Positions 1 through 15,000 of a stretch of DNA of 64,000 nt are shown here, piece after piece. The notes beneath the pieces are model-generated. The model worked only from the letters and a program-made list of their open reading frames with translations, had not been told where the DNA came from and did no database searches. This DNA is from Sympetrum striolatum (taxonomy: Eukaryota > Arthropoda > Insecta > Odonata > Libellulidae). Within the stretch, counting starts at the first letter, position 1. Each line of letters starts with the position of its first letter. Position numbers and translations under genes: made by a program. The DNA is taken from positions 88,950,254 to 89,014,253 of the forward strand of contig OX388343.1 of NCBI GenBank assembly GCA_947579665.1, read 5' to 3'.

Positions 1-3000
1 GATTGGTTGGAGGCGGTAGCTGTCGCTTTAAATTATCTGAGAACAGAATCCAAGTATGCTCACGTAAAGTATTTTAGTTATTAGATATTAAAGAAGTATG
101 AAGCTTCCTACATACCAACAATTGCATTAGCAGCATGTTTGTAAATAAAGCACAGAGGAATTATAAGTAATTTTCAATTATTGGTAAATTTGGCGGCTGC
201 AGCAGCTGGACACGGTTTCCGAAACTTAACCCTAATATTCGGATCCAGTGACATTTTTCGATGTGATTTTGCGTTTTAAAATTATTCTTAGTTAGAGATA
301 CTTGAAAATGCTGTTCTTTCGATATAAATACTTTTTTGACAAACCATTTTCCTTTTTCCTTCTTTTATATTCTTATTTCTGGTGGGCGATTCATATTTGC
401 GTGTTTTATTGAATTCTTATATCCTTATAGAGGTCTATTTCCACCGCTAATAATTTCCACATTCTGCAAATTTCATTCTAGTAAATAAATAAATTTTTAA
501 CTATGAGTCATTGCTCAGAAGACTTTTCGATTACTTCTTCATTTGCATCACATCTTACATCTTAATCGTTGCAATTAAAATTAGTGAAATCATTAATTAT
601 CCTAATTAAAAAACATGCAGGAAATTATTTAAAGAGATTCCTGAAAATCAGCTAAATGCTACTCACTTATTATTTTTATGGAAGATATTTTTTTCTTATC
701 TTGAAGTAAGTATTAAATGTAATTAAATCTTTTGTGTGAAGGAGTAATAGTAATAGAAGGGTTTTTAAACATAAATTCTTGCTTGTGCTCCATTTTTCTA
801 CATCAAAAATGTAGTTGTTATCTGAAAAACAAATTATAATGTGAACTATTTAAATTCCAGTCATAAGAAGTTTGGAGAGTTGAGGATTGTACTCTTCACG
901 CCAAATCTGAAGAATGGTATTCCTGAAAATTTGTCACTCATTGAAGATGATGTGAAGGGTCTCCAGGCTGATTTGATTGTAATGTAAGTTTAACGTAGTA
1001 ATAGTGTAACTATATTCCATTTTATAAAGCAAATGTATGCAGCAATCACTCTGTGGAATTTCATGGTAAGAAAGGAATACTACATTGTAGAAACTCCATG
1101 TGGTTAATTAATTGTGTTTCTTTAAAAACTCGTATTTTGAAAGACCAATGTAATAATAAAAATGCCTTCTAATTAAACTATCATTATAAGTATGAAATAT
1201 AACAGATTTTGGAAATGGAAAATGCTGCTATTCATTGAAAACATTAGTATTTTTTATATTCGTGCTGGTAGAATAATTTTTATTTTTCTGGATTTTAATC
1301 TCTCTTTGCTGTTAGCTAGTTTATTTTTCCCATAGTAAAGATTACCTCCAGCAATTGAACTATACTCAACTAATCAATATATTGGTTATATAATTCATTG
1401 ATATTATTTGAATCCATTTTTTTTACTCCTTTACATTTTTAAGTTATTAGATGAATATAATTCACTGTGTAGCCATTCTTTATGAAAAATTATGTTGTTT
1501 TGTAGTGAGTAAGCTCAGAGTTGGTGTCATTTTCTTGAGAATCAAATATTCAGACAGCTCATTTTATGATAGAATTATGCAAACAGCAGTATCATCTCGA
1601 TTATGAAAAGATCAAATGAGATGGTAGGATAATAAATGCTGCTTAGTTTGGAAAAATGTTGCACAAAAATAACTATTAGATAGATGGGAAAATAGAAGCA
1701 TTGAACTAAGTTTTAAATTTTTTAATAATTGACGTGACAGTTTTTTGCTTGATTTTTGGTTAATATTTTAAGAAAGATTGTTATAAATGAATTGGTAATA
1801 TTTTTCTCTAAAAATGATTATTGGTTGGGCAAAATCAATCATTGACTCTTTTGGAACTCACATTCATGTCGAAAATATCCATATTTTATCAAAAAATGAA
1901 TTCTTCAAATATATAGATATAGTTATTTATAAACAATCTATGATTTTATCTACGAAATACCTCTACAGAAACTGTCTTAAAATACCTTTCCCTAAAACAA
2001 ATCTTAATCAAAGCCGATCTTTCATTCATATTTGATATAATAAACTCCCACATCTACTCCCCTGAACTTGTTTCCATATTTAGTTACCATGTTCCACCTA
2101 GAGCAACTAGATTGTCTCCTCTTCTCCGTGTTTCTACATTTAGATTGTTCCTTGCTCAACGTTTTCTACTTTATAGACTTCCAAACCTTCTTAATTCCCT
2201 ACCTCCCTTCAGAGATCCCTTCAGGTTGTCCCTTGACACATTCTGAAATGAATGTCTGTAAATTCTTATAAAAATTTTCCTTCTTGTGTCGCATTCTGTA
2301 TATGTACGTATATGTTATTTTTAGTTTATTTTATTTCTATTTTTCTTTTGTATGATCATGTATATTTATTTTAAATTTGTTTATTAATTTAACTTGAATG
2401 TTGAAATCACTGTAAAATGGCACAAAACTGTACGTGAATCTTTGAATAAATAAAATAAATAGATCATTTATTTCTTGTCAAAGTAAAGTAACTAAGTCTT
2501 AGATTGATCAGGGATAGTGAATTTGAAAAAAAAAATATTGTCTAAGTATTTGGTTTATTCTTGAAATACACACAACTTTGGCCCAATGTTTTGTGCACCA
2601 TAAAACTGATAATGGATGTCACTTTGATGATAATTGTCAAGTATGTAATCCTATATATCCAATCAGATATTCAGGTCTCTTTAATGTGATTCATTGCTTC
2701 AATTAGGTTCTCTTACCTTTATTACAAATTCTCTGCAGATATCCAAATGATGTAGATGAAATAGAGGTGGAAAGTGCAAAGGAAATTCTTGAACAGGTTG
2801 GTGATGATACCTTTTTATTTCATGAGTGTCCTTTTTCTGTATATAATTTTGTTCAGTGTGTAAATATGATTTGTTTTCTTTTCTAGTATTAATTGCAGAT
2901 GAGTGTTATAAATTTTGTGCTCCTTACATTTTTATCTGATGAAAATATTACCTATTGTATCATCTCTATGATCTGTAAAGAATAATTTATTATTATATCA

Positions 3001-6000
3001 CAATCATTAATAATTTGTGTTCAGATGTCAGCTTTGTAATTATATTTTGTACCTGTGATTTTTATTTGTCCAAATAAGATTGATAATTGTTTTACATTTC
3101 ATCTTTAGGTAAATGGGTCATTGTTTGATCTTGAAGGTGCAATGCTTCAGCTGATGCAGTTCCAAAAAAAAGTCACAAAACCTATCCCCTGGAATGTTTC
3201 TTTGGACATTGGAAGCAGAATTCTAATTCCAGTTTCTGGGTATAAGAAGGTAAATCATAGGTTTAAATTTGAGTGATTTTTTATTTAGTCCTTATTCGGA
3301 TTTTTGTAGACACCCTTTCTCCTTCATATTTGAATAATTGCTGGTGCATAAATTGATATTTTTGTGAAAATCAGGGTTTCTGCCAGCCTGGAAAACTCAT
3401 GGAATTTTGCTGGTAACCTGCAAAAATAGATATTTTATCCTCCTTGCAAAAGATCTTTCCATGACTCTTGTTTTTCACTCCGTGTCAGTTCAGTAAAAAT
3501 TCACCTGAGAGGAAGAATGGTTTCGATGAGTGTTGTCGTGACCTTATAATATGTAACCGTGCTCTTTATTTCCATATACAAGCTTAGCATTTTGGCCATA
3601 TTGCAAATATGCAGAATGGGACAGTGTGGAGTCACAGTTTCCAGGAGTTCCATATTTTTTTTAAGCGTGAAAAATAGCAAATAGAGCATGATAAAAATTT
3701 GTTTTTGACTTAGGTGGTTTCAATCATTAGTTGGGGTCACAGTTGGAAGTTAGATTTTTTTCAGTGGATATCAGGCATTGTCCTCATTGAACATATAAGT
3801 TTCAGTTTTCCTTTATGGAGACTACTCTCTCTATTCACGACTTGGTCTTTTGTGTATTACATTGGGATTCATTGAGAAAGTAATAATAATCATTATCACC
3901 TAGTCATTAAAATTTTAAAACTTCGAAGGGAATAACAAAGTATTTCAAACGAAATTTATGTTTGCGAAATTTAGAAGATTGATGTTGTGATATAATTTAT
4001 GTTAATCAAAATAGTTGTACACTTTTTTTACTGGCCGATTAAAATGTATAGATACTCGAGGTTGGAGTTGAACAAATAAAAAACTGGGCATCCCACAGTA
4101 GAAAGAGTTACATTAAATTTTAGCATGTTTCATCCTGCGTTTAATCATATAAGGTAACATTTATTTGTATATAGTTTGTATTTTATTGTAAGTTTAAACA
4201 ATGAAAGTTTCCATTTTTTTGTGCTCATTGAAGTGCTCATTAAGAAATTTCATTTCTCAATTGGTAACCATCCAATCAAAACAAAATTTTAATACCTTAT
4301 TTATATATTCATTGTTGACTGAAAAGTTGTAGATTATTTCCGATACTATCATTATCGATTTTGTAAAACAACTTTTTCTCAGAAATGGATTGATGTGAAA
4401 ATATCAACTTGGTCTTTTTATGTAGGATAGATTATAACTTTGACCGATTTATTTTATACAAATTTATATTTAATGATGAATACAGGCCACTAAAGGGTTG
4501 ACAGTGTCTAGGGTCGGCTCTGATGCCAATAAAATATCTTAATGAATCTATCAACTGTTTGTCACCATTTTGTGCACCCTGTGTGTGTTGTGATCTTATT
4601 ATCCCTACATGCCTATTATTTGGCTAAAATAATATTCCTGTGAAAATCTGGAACACTCTGGAAAAATGAAAATATTACACTGGAAAACTCAAGGAATTTC
4701 TTAATCACTGGATAGCACACACCCTAGAAAAATATATCATCATCAGTCATTTTCAATCCTACGTCAGATGTAGGCCTCCCCAAGTACTTTCCAATTTTCT
4801 CTGTCCTGAGCTTCAAGTTGCCACGTTACACCTAAGTACTTGATGATGTCTCTATTCCACCTGTCTATAGGTCTTCTTCTTGGTCTCTTCACATCTCTTG
4901 GTATCCAGTTGAGAACTACAGTTGTCGTTTCTTCTCGCTACATGGCCGGCCCACCTCCGTTTTAGTGATCTGACCTTATCTATGATGTCTGTAACTCCAG
5001 TCATCATTCTCACCCAAGTGTTGCGTTTCCTGTCTCTTCTTGTGATTCCCAGCATACAGCGCTCCATGCTCCTTTGCATTGTCTGAAGTCTCTGGGTTAT
5101 TGCAGCATTTAACACCCAAGTTTCACTACCATAGGTCAGGACAGGTAAAATGCATTGGTTGAAGACCTTCCTCTTTAAAACCATTGGCATGCTTGATTTC
5201 AGTGAGTTCCTACCAAATGCACTCCAGCCAAGTTTCATTCTTCTGAATACTTCATTAATCCTGTTTTTCTCTCCTGTTGTTACAAGTTGTCCCAGGTATG
5301 TGTATTCCGAGCAAACATCCAGAGGTTTTTCTTGAAGTTTGACTGGCTCTTGCTCTGCAAAAGAATTATACATTACCTTTGTTTTTGTTATGTTTATCCT
5401 GAGTCCTATCTTCTGTCCTGCTGTGTTTAGCTCTTCAAGTCTTGAAGTTAGATCTTCTGCATTAGCTACAAAGAGGACTATATCATCTGCAAAACGGAGG
5501 TGACTGATGTACTCCCCATTTACTCTTAAGACCTTCTCTTCCCAATCAAGGGTTTTAAAAACTTCTTCTAAAATGGCTGTGAACAAAATGGGAGATAAAC
5601 CGTCACCTTGTTGAACTCCCTTCTCAATCTTGAATTCATTGCTCTCTTCATGCAGCATTACAGAAGCTGTGGCATTCTCATATACACTGCACAAGAGACA
5701 GATGTATTCAGAATCTATCCCTTGTTTCTTCAGAGCTTTCAGAGTGGAGGAGGTTCTCACCTGTTCGAAGGCCTGTTCGTAATCCACAAAGCAAAGGACG
5801 TGTGTCATCTCGTACTCATTTGTTCTGTTAATAATTTCCTGTAGAGTGTGGATGTGGTCCATAGTGATGAATCCTTTCCTGAATCCTGCTTGTTCTCTAG
5901 GCTGGGCTGAAGACAGGGTCATCTTTAGACGTTCAGCTATTATCCTCATGAATGTTTTATAGACAACTGGAAGGAGGCTAATGGGGCGATAGTTCTTCAA

Positions 6001-9000
6001 ATCTTCTTTGCTTCCTTTCGTGTGCAGAAGAGCAATCCTTGCGTGGTTCCATTCCTTAGGAATCATCCCTTGCTTTAGACAATTACTGCATAATTGTGCT
6101 AAAACATTAGTAATCTCTGTTCCACCAACTTTCAGATACTCCGCCAACACCCCATCCTGTCCTCCTGCTTTCCTATTCTTCATCTGCTTAATCGCCGCCA
6201 TTACCTCTTCTGGGAGAATTGAGAGATTTTGTGAGCTTTGGCTTTCCTCTTGGTTTTCCTCTTCGGCATTTCCCATCTTCTTGTATAGGTTGCCAAAGTC
6301 TTCTGCTACAGTCCTCAATATTGCTGGTCTTTTATATGTAGTTGTGCCATCTCTTTTCTGTATGGCTAAAATCTGTTTCTTACCAATTGCTAGGCATCCT
6401 CTGGCCCTCTTTATGCTCTTGTTATTTTCTATGGCCTCTTGCACAATCTTTTCATTAAAATTCCTCACATCTTCCTTGATTGCTACTCTGATGGCTTTGC
6501 AAAGCTCGGCATATTCGATGTTATCTCTTGGAGTGTCTGAATTCTTCAGTTCCTTTCGTCGTTTCATCATTTGCCGGGTTCTATCACTAAACTTCTTATC
6601 CTTAGGTTTTCTTTGCATGCTTGCTACTTCCTCTGCCGCTTTCTTCACGACTTCCATAACTTTGGTTTTGAGTTCTACCTCCTGAAGTGCTGAGAATCTA
6701 TTTCTAAATTCCAGCTGAAACTCCTTCTTGCTATCTGCTAGTTTACCGATATTTATCTCATCTTTCTTGCAAGAAACCAACTTCTTTCGTTCCATTCAGG
6801 GGTTAATATTAATTCTGCATCTAACAATTCTGTGGTCACTTCCAGTGTTGAAGTTATTCAAAACTTCACAGTTAGTTACAGTGTAGAGTCTGTTTACCAA
6901 TATGTAGTCTATTTCATTTTTTGTTCCATTGGGACCTCTCCATGTCCATTTCCTTGTAGCATTTATCTTAAAGTATGTATTTGTTATATACATATTGGTG
7001 CATTCTGCAAACTCTACTAAGCGGTGACCTCGCTCATTTCTTTGGCCCAGTCCGTATTGTCCTGCGACAGTGTCATCAGCTTCCCGCTGACCTACACGAG
7101 CATTAAAATCTCCCATAATGAATTTGTAGTAGTGGGCCTCCTTGGCATGTTCAGTGCCGAGAGTTTGGTAGAAGTTTTCAATTTCCTCTTTGCTGCTTGC
7201 CGCTGTTGGTGCATAGACTTGAATGACCTGTACTGAGTAACGCTCATTGATCTTTAGTATGAGTTTACAAATTCTATCTGATACACCTTCGATTTTTACC
7301 ACGTTATCCTTCCATCTCTTGTTGATCAAAAATCCAAAGTCTCCATTTCTTCCATCCTTGGTACCCCTGTAAAAGAATAAATGTCCTTCCTTCAGTGTAA
7401 GTAGCTCTTCCGATTTCCTTCTGACTTCGCTGAGACCGATGATATCCCATTTTATCTTCTTTGCTTCATTGAGTAGTTCCAGCAATCGTTCTTCACTCTT
7501 CAAGCTGTGGCAGTTGTAGGTTGTGAAATACAGGGTAGTAATTCTTTTCTTCATGATGTACCTCTTAATGCCACCACCTCCCGGACATCCGAATGGGTGG
7601 TGCTTTTACGTCCGGATTAATTTCCATTAAAGAAGCTCATCTTGAAAATTGTACTTGTATTTGGGAGGGTTAGGACAATAATTCACCAGGCTGCCCTACT
7701 GCCGGTTGGTGAATACCACTTTCTTTATTTAGCCGGAGATATTGTTGAAGCCTTCTTAGAATGGTTGAACCTGGGCTATACATCGCCTCCAACCTCCGTT
7801 AACACCCCTCCGCCCTGATGAGGCAATGAACTGTGGCGGTAGTGAGGAGTGAGAAAAATATATATATAAATATATTATATATATATATATATATATAAAT
7901 ACTTTTTTATATGTACCACTTTAATTGGAGTTGTAGTAATTGATGAAAATTAGTATTTACTCTTCATTACTTTGTATCTTACTGCCTTTAGATAATTACC
8001 AAATTAATATATTTAGTCTGAAATATTTTTAAGAGATATCTAGCATTTGTTTGGGTCATATGGAAAATGCTATCCTTTTATAGACATGGAAAAAATCTTC
8101 CAAAAAAAGTATTTTCATCTAATAGTCTGCTTTTGTGGTAGTTCACCTTTGTAAAGAATGTTGGAGAAAAAAATGTCATTAAAACTACAGAATGTATTTT
8201 GTAAATATGTTTTACCTTGTTTTTGCAATAAAATATACTCTATGGTAAAGATATGTTCTTTTTATTACACAGTCAAAAGCATTTATTTTGCACAATAAAT
8301 ATAAAATACTGACATTTGAGCAAGGTGTTTGATTCACTTTTCTTGAACATTGTAATTTTACTCCCAAGCAGCACTTTTTACAGCTTATCAGGGTGCATTC
8401 ATGCTTTGGAAATTGGGGATTGATGGTTGCTGGGAATTAATTGCTATAAAAAATTGTAGATGCAGCTTGTATTTGCACTTATGAAGTGCCAGGGAAAATT
8501 TTCCCTATACTTATGTATTTATTGTATATAAATAGTCAAAGAGAAGAAGGAGTAACTTTGGCTTTGTACAATAGCCGCAATACATTTACATGAAAAGTGC
8601 ATATTTTATATGGATCACTTTCAGGGCAAGGCTGAAACTATCATTTGTATCAAATCAATAGTTGTTTGTTCATAGGCGTTATATAGTGCAGAAAAATTGT
8701 TAATGGAAAAATAGACCTTTTCCTTAAATATATTATGTATTTTAAATTCCTATTTTACTTTTGGATTAAGTGACGTTTATTTTTGATCAGATAAATGCTA
8801 GTCAGAACTTTGCATGGAAAATGTGCTCAGTATCAGACACTGAAGGGAAGGTTCATGTGGAAAGAGAGGTTACTTACCATCAACATCAAGCACCATCAAG
8901 TGAAAAAGCTAATGTCCCTAAGAGTGATGTAGTGGATGGATACAAGTATGGCACAACTCTACTTCCTTTCACAGGTATGCTCTCGATTTATCAGTGTTTT

Positions 9001-12000
9001 ATTGATCTAAAGAATGATTAATAGTTCACTTACCCTTTTTTGTCCTCAGAGAGTGACAGGAGTCAGTTTGGTTATGTGGGTGGACCGAAATGCTTAAGCG
9101 TCTTAAATATCACTAAAGAAGAGTTTGTACCACGTCATATATGGATGGGTAACAGTGCTACACTTTTTACAGCACGAAAAAATGATAAAGTAATTGACAT
9201 TATTAGTGATGACTTATCCCCTTAATTATTAGATTGTTAAATGCTTTAATGTCTCTTTCAGAATGCAATTGCTGCATTTTCTGCATTTGTGCAAGCACTC
9301 AGTCGATTTAAATTTGTGGCCATTGTGCGAAGGGTGTACAACAATGGTTTTAAGCCACGCTTGGGTGCTCTTATTCCATGCGTAAAGCCAAAAAAGGAGG
9401 TAAGATCTGATGAAATATTATATGAATGAGTACCATGAAAAATAAGTAGTGGGCATGCAATTTTTGATACCTCTTCTTGATAAATAGAACGATTTCCATT
9501 TCACTTATAGTATGAGGCTGAAAAAAGGTATCTTTCATTATTTTGGTCTCATTCTTATCCACTACAGTGATAACATGACAAATACTGAGGTATGAGTGAT
9601 ACTGAATGAATGCATTCATTTTGTCATTTCTTAGCTGAACGCAATAAAATGCCATTCATGGTTACATTGAATTGCATTTACTCGTTCCACTAATGGAAAT
9701 TTGCCTCTGTGAGGAAATAAAGAGTGAACTACCTCTTTTGCCTATTGTGTCTATTTATATTAATTGTTGCATTACCATCTTTGGCTTGCACCTTATGATC
9801 GGATGCAATTTAAAGTTAACTTGCATGTAGCTAAGCAGTTATTAGAGTAAATTATTTCTTTAATTTTATGTTCATCCTATTCTTAAAATTATTTGAATAT
9901 TGTGATCTTGAGGTAATTGAACTGTAATTATAGCTGTAGTTCTCTAAATAGTTTATATATTCCAATACTTGTAAGTACAATAAAGCAGGTAAAATTGATA
10001 TCAAGATATGATAATAATTTTGCTATTAAAAATTGTTTTTTTTTAGTATTTGAATTATTGAAAGGTAAATAATACACTTTATCATGGAAATATATTTTGA
10101 CCCTCTATTAAGAATTATTTTTAAAAACTAAGTTGGATCTTCTAATGGATTGTCAGTTTCTTTAGTTTGACTTGAAGAGATGTTTATTTCATTGTTGAGT
10201 CTAGATTTAGTTATTTACATTTTATAAACGACACTAAATACTCATAACTCATTAATTATCTGATTTCAGTATTTGATGTACGTTGAGCTACCATTTTCTC
10301 ATGATCTTCGACATTGCCTATTGCCTGAGCTGAAACCTCAAAATTTGAAGCAGGAGCAGTTAGATGCAGTGGATAAACTTATTGAAAGAATGGATCTTAG
10401 TGTACCCATGTAAGCACTTATTGTTTTTCCTCTCTTCTTTAGACGCTTACCTTTCATATATTCATATTCCGTGTAAAAAACATTTTCTTTGACTGAAATT
10501 TTCAACAATGACAATTTAAACTTATGACATTTTGTCAAAAAAAATTTTATCTTAGCAAATCATCTATTCTTTGTCAACAAGGTTTGCTAAAGAAGGAAGA
10601 AAGATTATTCTCAATCTTGTATCATACGCTTTAATCTTAAAAGGTTTATATGTATTCTAATCAATAGAGAGGATTCATAGTATCAAATTAAACAACAGCT
10701 AATCTATTTCCCATTAGTGAGGTGGAGGGAACTCCAGAGGAAGATGAGGAATTACTAGAAAGAGATTGGAATGAGCAGCTTATTCCTCATCAAATATTAG
10801 ATCCATACATGCAGCATGTTCGAAGGTGCATTTCCCAGCGGGTACTTTACCCTGAAAAGCCTTTGCCAGATCCAGACCCTGAGATATTGAAAGCTTTGGT
10901 TGAACCTCCTTCATCTGTGAGAGAAGCAGCTGCAGACACTGTGAAGGAAGTGCTAAAGTTATTTCCTGAACTAGAAACTTTACCTAGCAGTAAGGTTTAT
11001 GGAAAGAGGAATGCAGCTCCTGAGTGAGTGCTTACTTTTATAGTTATATAAATTTCAAGATGTGAAAATTAGTAGATGTGTACCAAATTTGGGCTTCCTC
11101 CAGAAGTCTCTCTCATCCCACTTTGAGAATTATCTTTTTGAGCAGATTTTCCAATAATAACCAGTAAAATGTATCATTTTATGTACCATAGTTGTATATT
11201 TTATTGCTGTATGATAATTATTTTTTCATTCTCTGGAGCAGCATTTCCTAGTTTCATTTTGCCGTAGAAAGGGAACCAACTGAGAAATTTTCTCATACAT
11301 ATGAGATCTGTCTGAAATCTGGTTGAAGTTTGAATCAGTTGCCATGTGGTAGCTTAAAGATGGGACCTGAAATGGTTCATTATATGATTAGAATTGGCAC
11401 TCTAAACCTCAGAGGAATTCTTGTATATTTCTTGTGTTTTCATATTTATATATATCAAGTTTGTATTTTTATATATCATGTATAAATTTTCAACATGCTA
11501 AGCTATCATAGATCTTAAATATACTAAATATATATAATATGATCTGTGGTTTAACTCCAAAAATTACAAACTTAGCAAAATTGTTTTGTAATTTTCAAAA
11601 GCCTTATTACTGTATCAAAAGAGGTGGAAGGGGATAGCATGGCAAATTGTGGGAAAATCATATGATGCATCTTATCTAAAATAATAAATTTTTTTGTGAA
11701 CTAAGTGATGAGAGCCACTCCTGCTGTAGCCAATTAAGCTACCAAGTCAGTACTATCTCTGTTATTAGTATCTTAGTTATTATGGAGCTATTGATGACAT
11801 TTTATGTGTTCTGAAGGATCCATCAGAAATGGCATGATATAGTGTGTATGTGTATATCTATTATATATAATACATATACACATGCATAAAATCTTGCAAT
11901 AGTATTTAAGCTTCCAGACAGGCAGGATTTGCACTTAAATAAATTGTTGGTAACACTCTTAGGAGAGAAATGAAAGAGGAAACATGTGACCATTGCAACT

Positions 12001-15000
12001 CAAAAGAAAAATCGCTTTACCTATATCTGTGTTTTGTCTAAAAGTTGAAAATGAGCTTGCAAATGCAACACAATACATTATGATTAGTATTGCAAAGCTA
12101 ATTGTAAGAGTTAGTGTAAAGTATAACTCCTTTAAATTCCACCAGTCCTTATTCTTAGTAATCAAGTCCAGTTTATAGCTTTCTACTTCTCAGGACTACT
12201 ACCAGTTTGTTCCTTGATCCTTCTAAGTGAGGAATATAGGCAATAGGTAATGCTGCTCTTGAAAATTTGAGGTAGCTCTCTTCAAGATGAAAAAGAAATA
12301 TTGGAAAGGATGCCCTTACCTTTGCCAGTTCCATATGCTAACTTAATATTTTAGCTTGTTATCATATAAATACAATCTGTGTTACTTTTACAGTCCTGCA
12401 GAAAAAAAGAAAGATAATGAAGATGAAGGTCCTGTAAAAAAGATGAAAGAATCAGAGAAAGAATACATTGGGTCACTTAACCCTTTGGAAGATTTCCAAG
12501 CAGCTGTTAATTTGAAAACTGTCTCATTCTTACTAGGTATTCACATTTTCATATAACAATGAACTAAATAATATCAATTATTTTACACAAGGAACTATGT
12601 TTTAACATTGTAGTCATATCAAACTTATGATTTAGATTGCATTATATTCATTTAATATTCTTAATAAATTTTGTTTTACATATTTTTCCCATTTTTTGAA
12701 AACTACATGTCATCATGACATTAGAAACTCATTGTTAGATTAAAATTTCAGTTATTCTTTGAATATTGATTCTATGTGTAAAATTTTGCCTTTTTCATTT
12801 TCTCAAAAAGTTTTCTCGGATCAGATTATTTATAAATAATCTTCTGCTGATTAGTATATATTTACATGCTATTCATCTTGCTTTCAGTTTGTCAGCAAAT
12901 GCAGAAAGTTATTCAGCAACTGGTCCTTAGTTCTTTTGGAAAGGAACATTTTGATAAACCTCATCAATGCTTAAAAGTTCTCAGAAAAAATATCATCCTT
13001 TCCGAAACTGAAAGCAAGGAAGTAATTTCGTCATATAATGATTGGATAAAGAATTTTCAAATTAAACTTCAGGATCATTTGAAAATGGGATTCTGGAAAA
13101 TAATAAAAGAAGGTAAGGATGTTTCTAAAATAATCTCTCTTGTTGTTTTATCTGGAAAGTGATATAAGCATAGTTAAAGTAATTTATTTGGTAAGAGTTT
13201 TCCCTTCATCAGTTATTCCTGTTTCTGGTTAGAATGGTTTGGTAATCAGTTGGCATGTACAGACACTCCCCGACTTACGAACATGTTGCGGTCGGCACTT
13301 CTTGTCGGAAGTCGAATTGGTCATAAGTCGGGTTTATGATATGAGGTATAGAATTATTCAAATGAGTACTTCAAATTTCCCACAATTGTATTTTAAATAC
13401 AACCAGTTTCAACCATGACAGTCATCCTCAGGTTGACCGCCATGGTGGAAACAAGTCGTATTTAAAATGAATTTCTAGAAAATATAAAATACGCATTTGA
13501 ATTATTTTAGATGGTGTTCCACAATATTAGGCCAGAACACCTGGAGTTTATGAAGTATAGCATAACTCACCCACTGTGGAGTTAGATTTCCCACATTACA
13601 CCAAAAAAACATCTTTCCTTAAAAATTTACAGCTGAGCACTAGACCTTCAAAATAATATGAATAGGAATGTTTTAGTGCTGGAAATATTTTTTTGGAAAG
13701 TTAGGAAATGAAAGGTTGATTACGAATGGGGAAACAAACTCTGATTTATTCATATCGCCACAGAGTAACTATAGTTACTCTATGATATCACTACCTTCTA
13801 TTACTGAAAACTTGCTACTAAATCCTAATGAGTATGAAATCGTTGAATGTTGTTGAAGTCTTAGTTTGCGTATCAATTTTTAATTGTTATTTATATTACA
13901 AATATTGCCCATTGAAAAAAACACTAAAATGTGTAGTAGTGAATGAAATATGAAGTATATAATAGCCTGAAAAATATGAACGTACGTCAAACATTTATAT
14001 GCCATATTTATATCGCAAACAGCATGCTATACAGGGTGTCTCAGACTAGCTTCTCCGAAGCACAAACCGAATGTTCAACCGCATACCTAAGACTTATCTA
14101 ATCTACTTGATTAATTCAAATAAAGTGGAAAATATCTCAAAGAGTTTTTTATTTATCTCAGCATATTTTAAAATACTATATCAATGCTGCTGTAGAAGAG
14201 CAAGGGTCATTCATGATCTTCTATTTGATCAAAAATACACTGGTAGACTTGCCTTCCCAATATCCTTTTAAGTCCTTGATTTTTCGGTATGGTGGATGTG
14301 AAAAAGGTTCCAATTTATAACCCACAACATTTCCCCCATCAAGACTGTTTCTCTATCTTTAAACCCTTTAAATACTGACATTCTTTTAGCCTCCCTATGA
14401 ATATAGGTATGCTCTGGCAGTCTCTTCTAAAAAAGACCTGTCTCATTAACGTTGAATATTTGCTCAGGTAGAGCTAGGAAATTTTAACTTATTACCAAAT
14501 TCCTGTTCCTCCCATAATTTCTTAGCAGCTTCTGTGTCAGCTCTGGCCGCCTCTCCACTTACTTTCACATTATATAATTTTGCACATTCTTTAAACTGAT
14601 TAAACCAACCATGGTCAGCACTAAAACTTAGCTCATAACCATCACCCATTTCCTTTTTCAGATCCTCAAACAGACTTTGTGCTTTTGCTTGTATTGTTTG
14701 CAGACTTTGCAGACAAGGGATCTGTTTCTGGATTTGGTCAACAATCCAAATTACTGGTAAATTCTCCATTTCTTAGATAGGGCCTTCTTTTTTTTGTTAC
14801 TGTAGTAGCCTTTAATGGTGTACTTCCTTTTACAGCATTCATTATTCGATCGCAGTTCTTTATAATGGTGCTAACTGAGGACTTTGAAAGATTAAATTTC
14901 TGTGCTAAGGCGGTCACCATTTCTCCTGCTTGATGTTGTGTGACAATGATTTGCTTTTGTCCTAAATTGATGGCTTTCCTTTTTCTTTTAGAACTATCCA

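Larger units (their letters stand above)
4738..7851 (-). mobile_element. RTE-clade non-LTR retrotransposon, near full length
   Basis: A 3.1 kb element in antisense orientation inside Ku80 intron 4. On the minus strand it has a 5' UTR of about 300 bp (7851-7555), an endonuclease frame (7554-6796), a reverse transcriptase frame (6795-4852) and a 114 bp 3' UTR ending in TGATGATG, the short repeat tail expected of RTE elements. Flanks carry the same 12 bp, AGAAAAATATAT, at 4726-4737 and 7852-7863, which I read as the target-site duplication; the AT-richness makes this slightly less certain. EEP endonuclease plus RT, no RNase H and this length fit the RTE/BovB clade. Coding capacity is intact except for one in-frame TGA. 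Confidence 0.9.

Noticed and set aside
6008..6685. Long plus-strand open frame of 225 codons
   Set aside because: It is the antisense shadow of the LINE reverse transcriptase frame and has no domain of its own.
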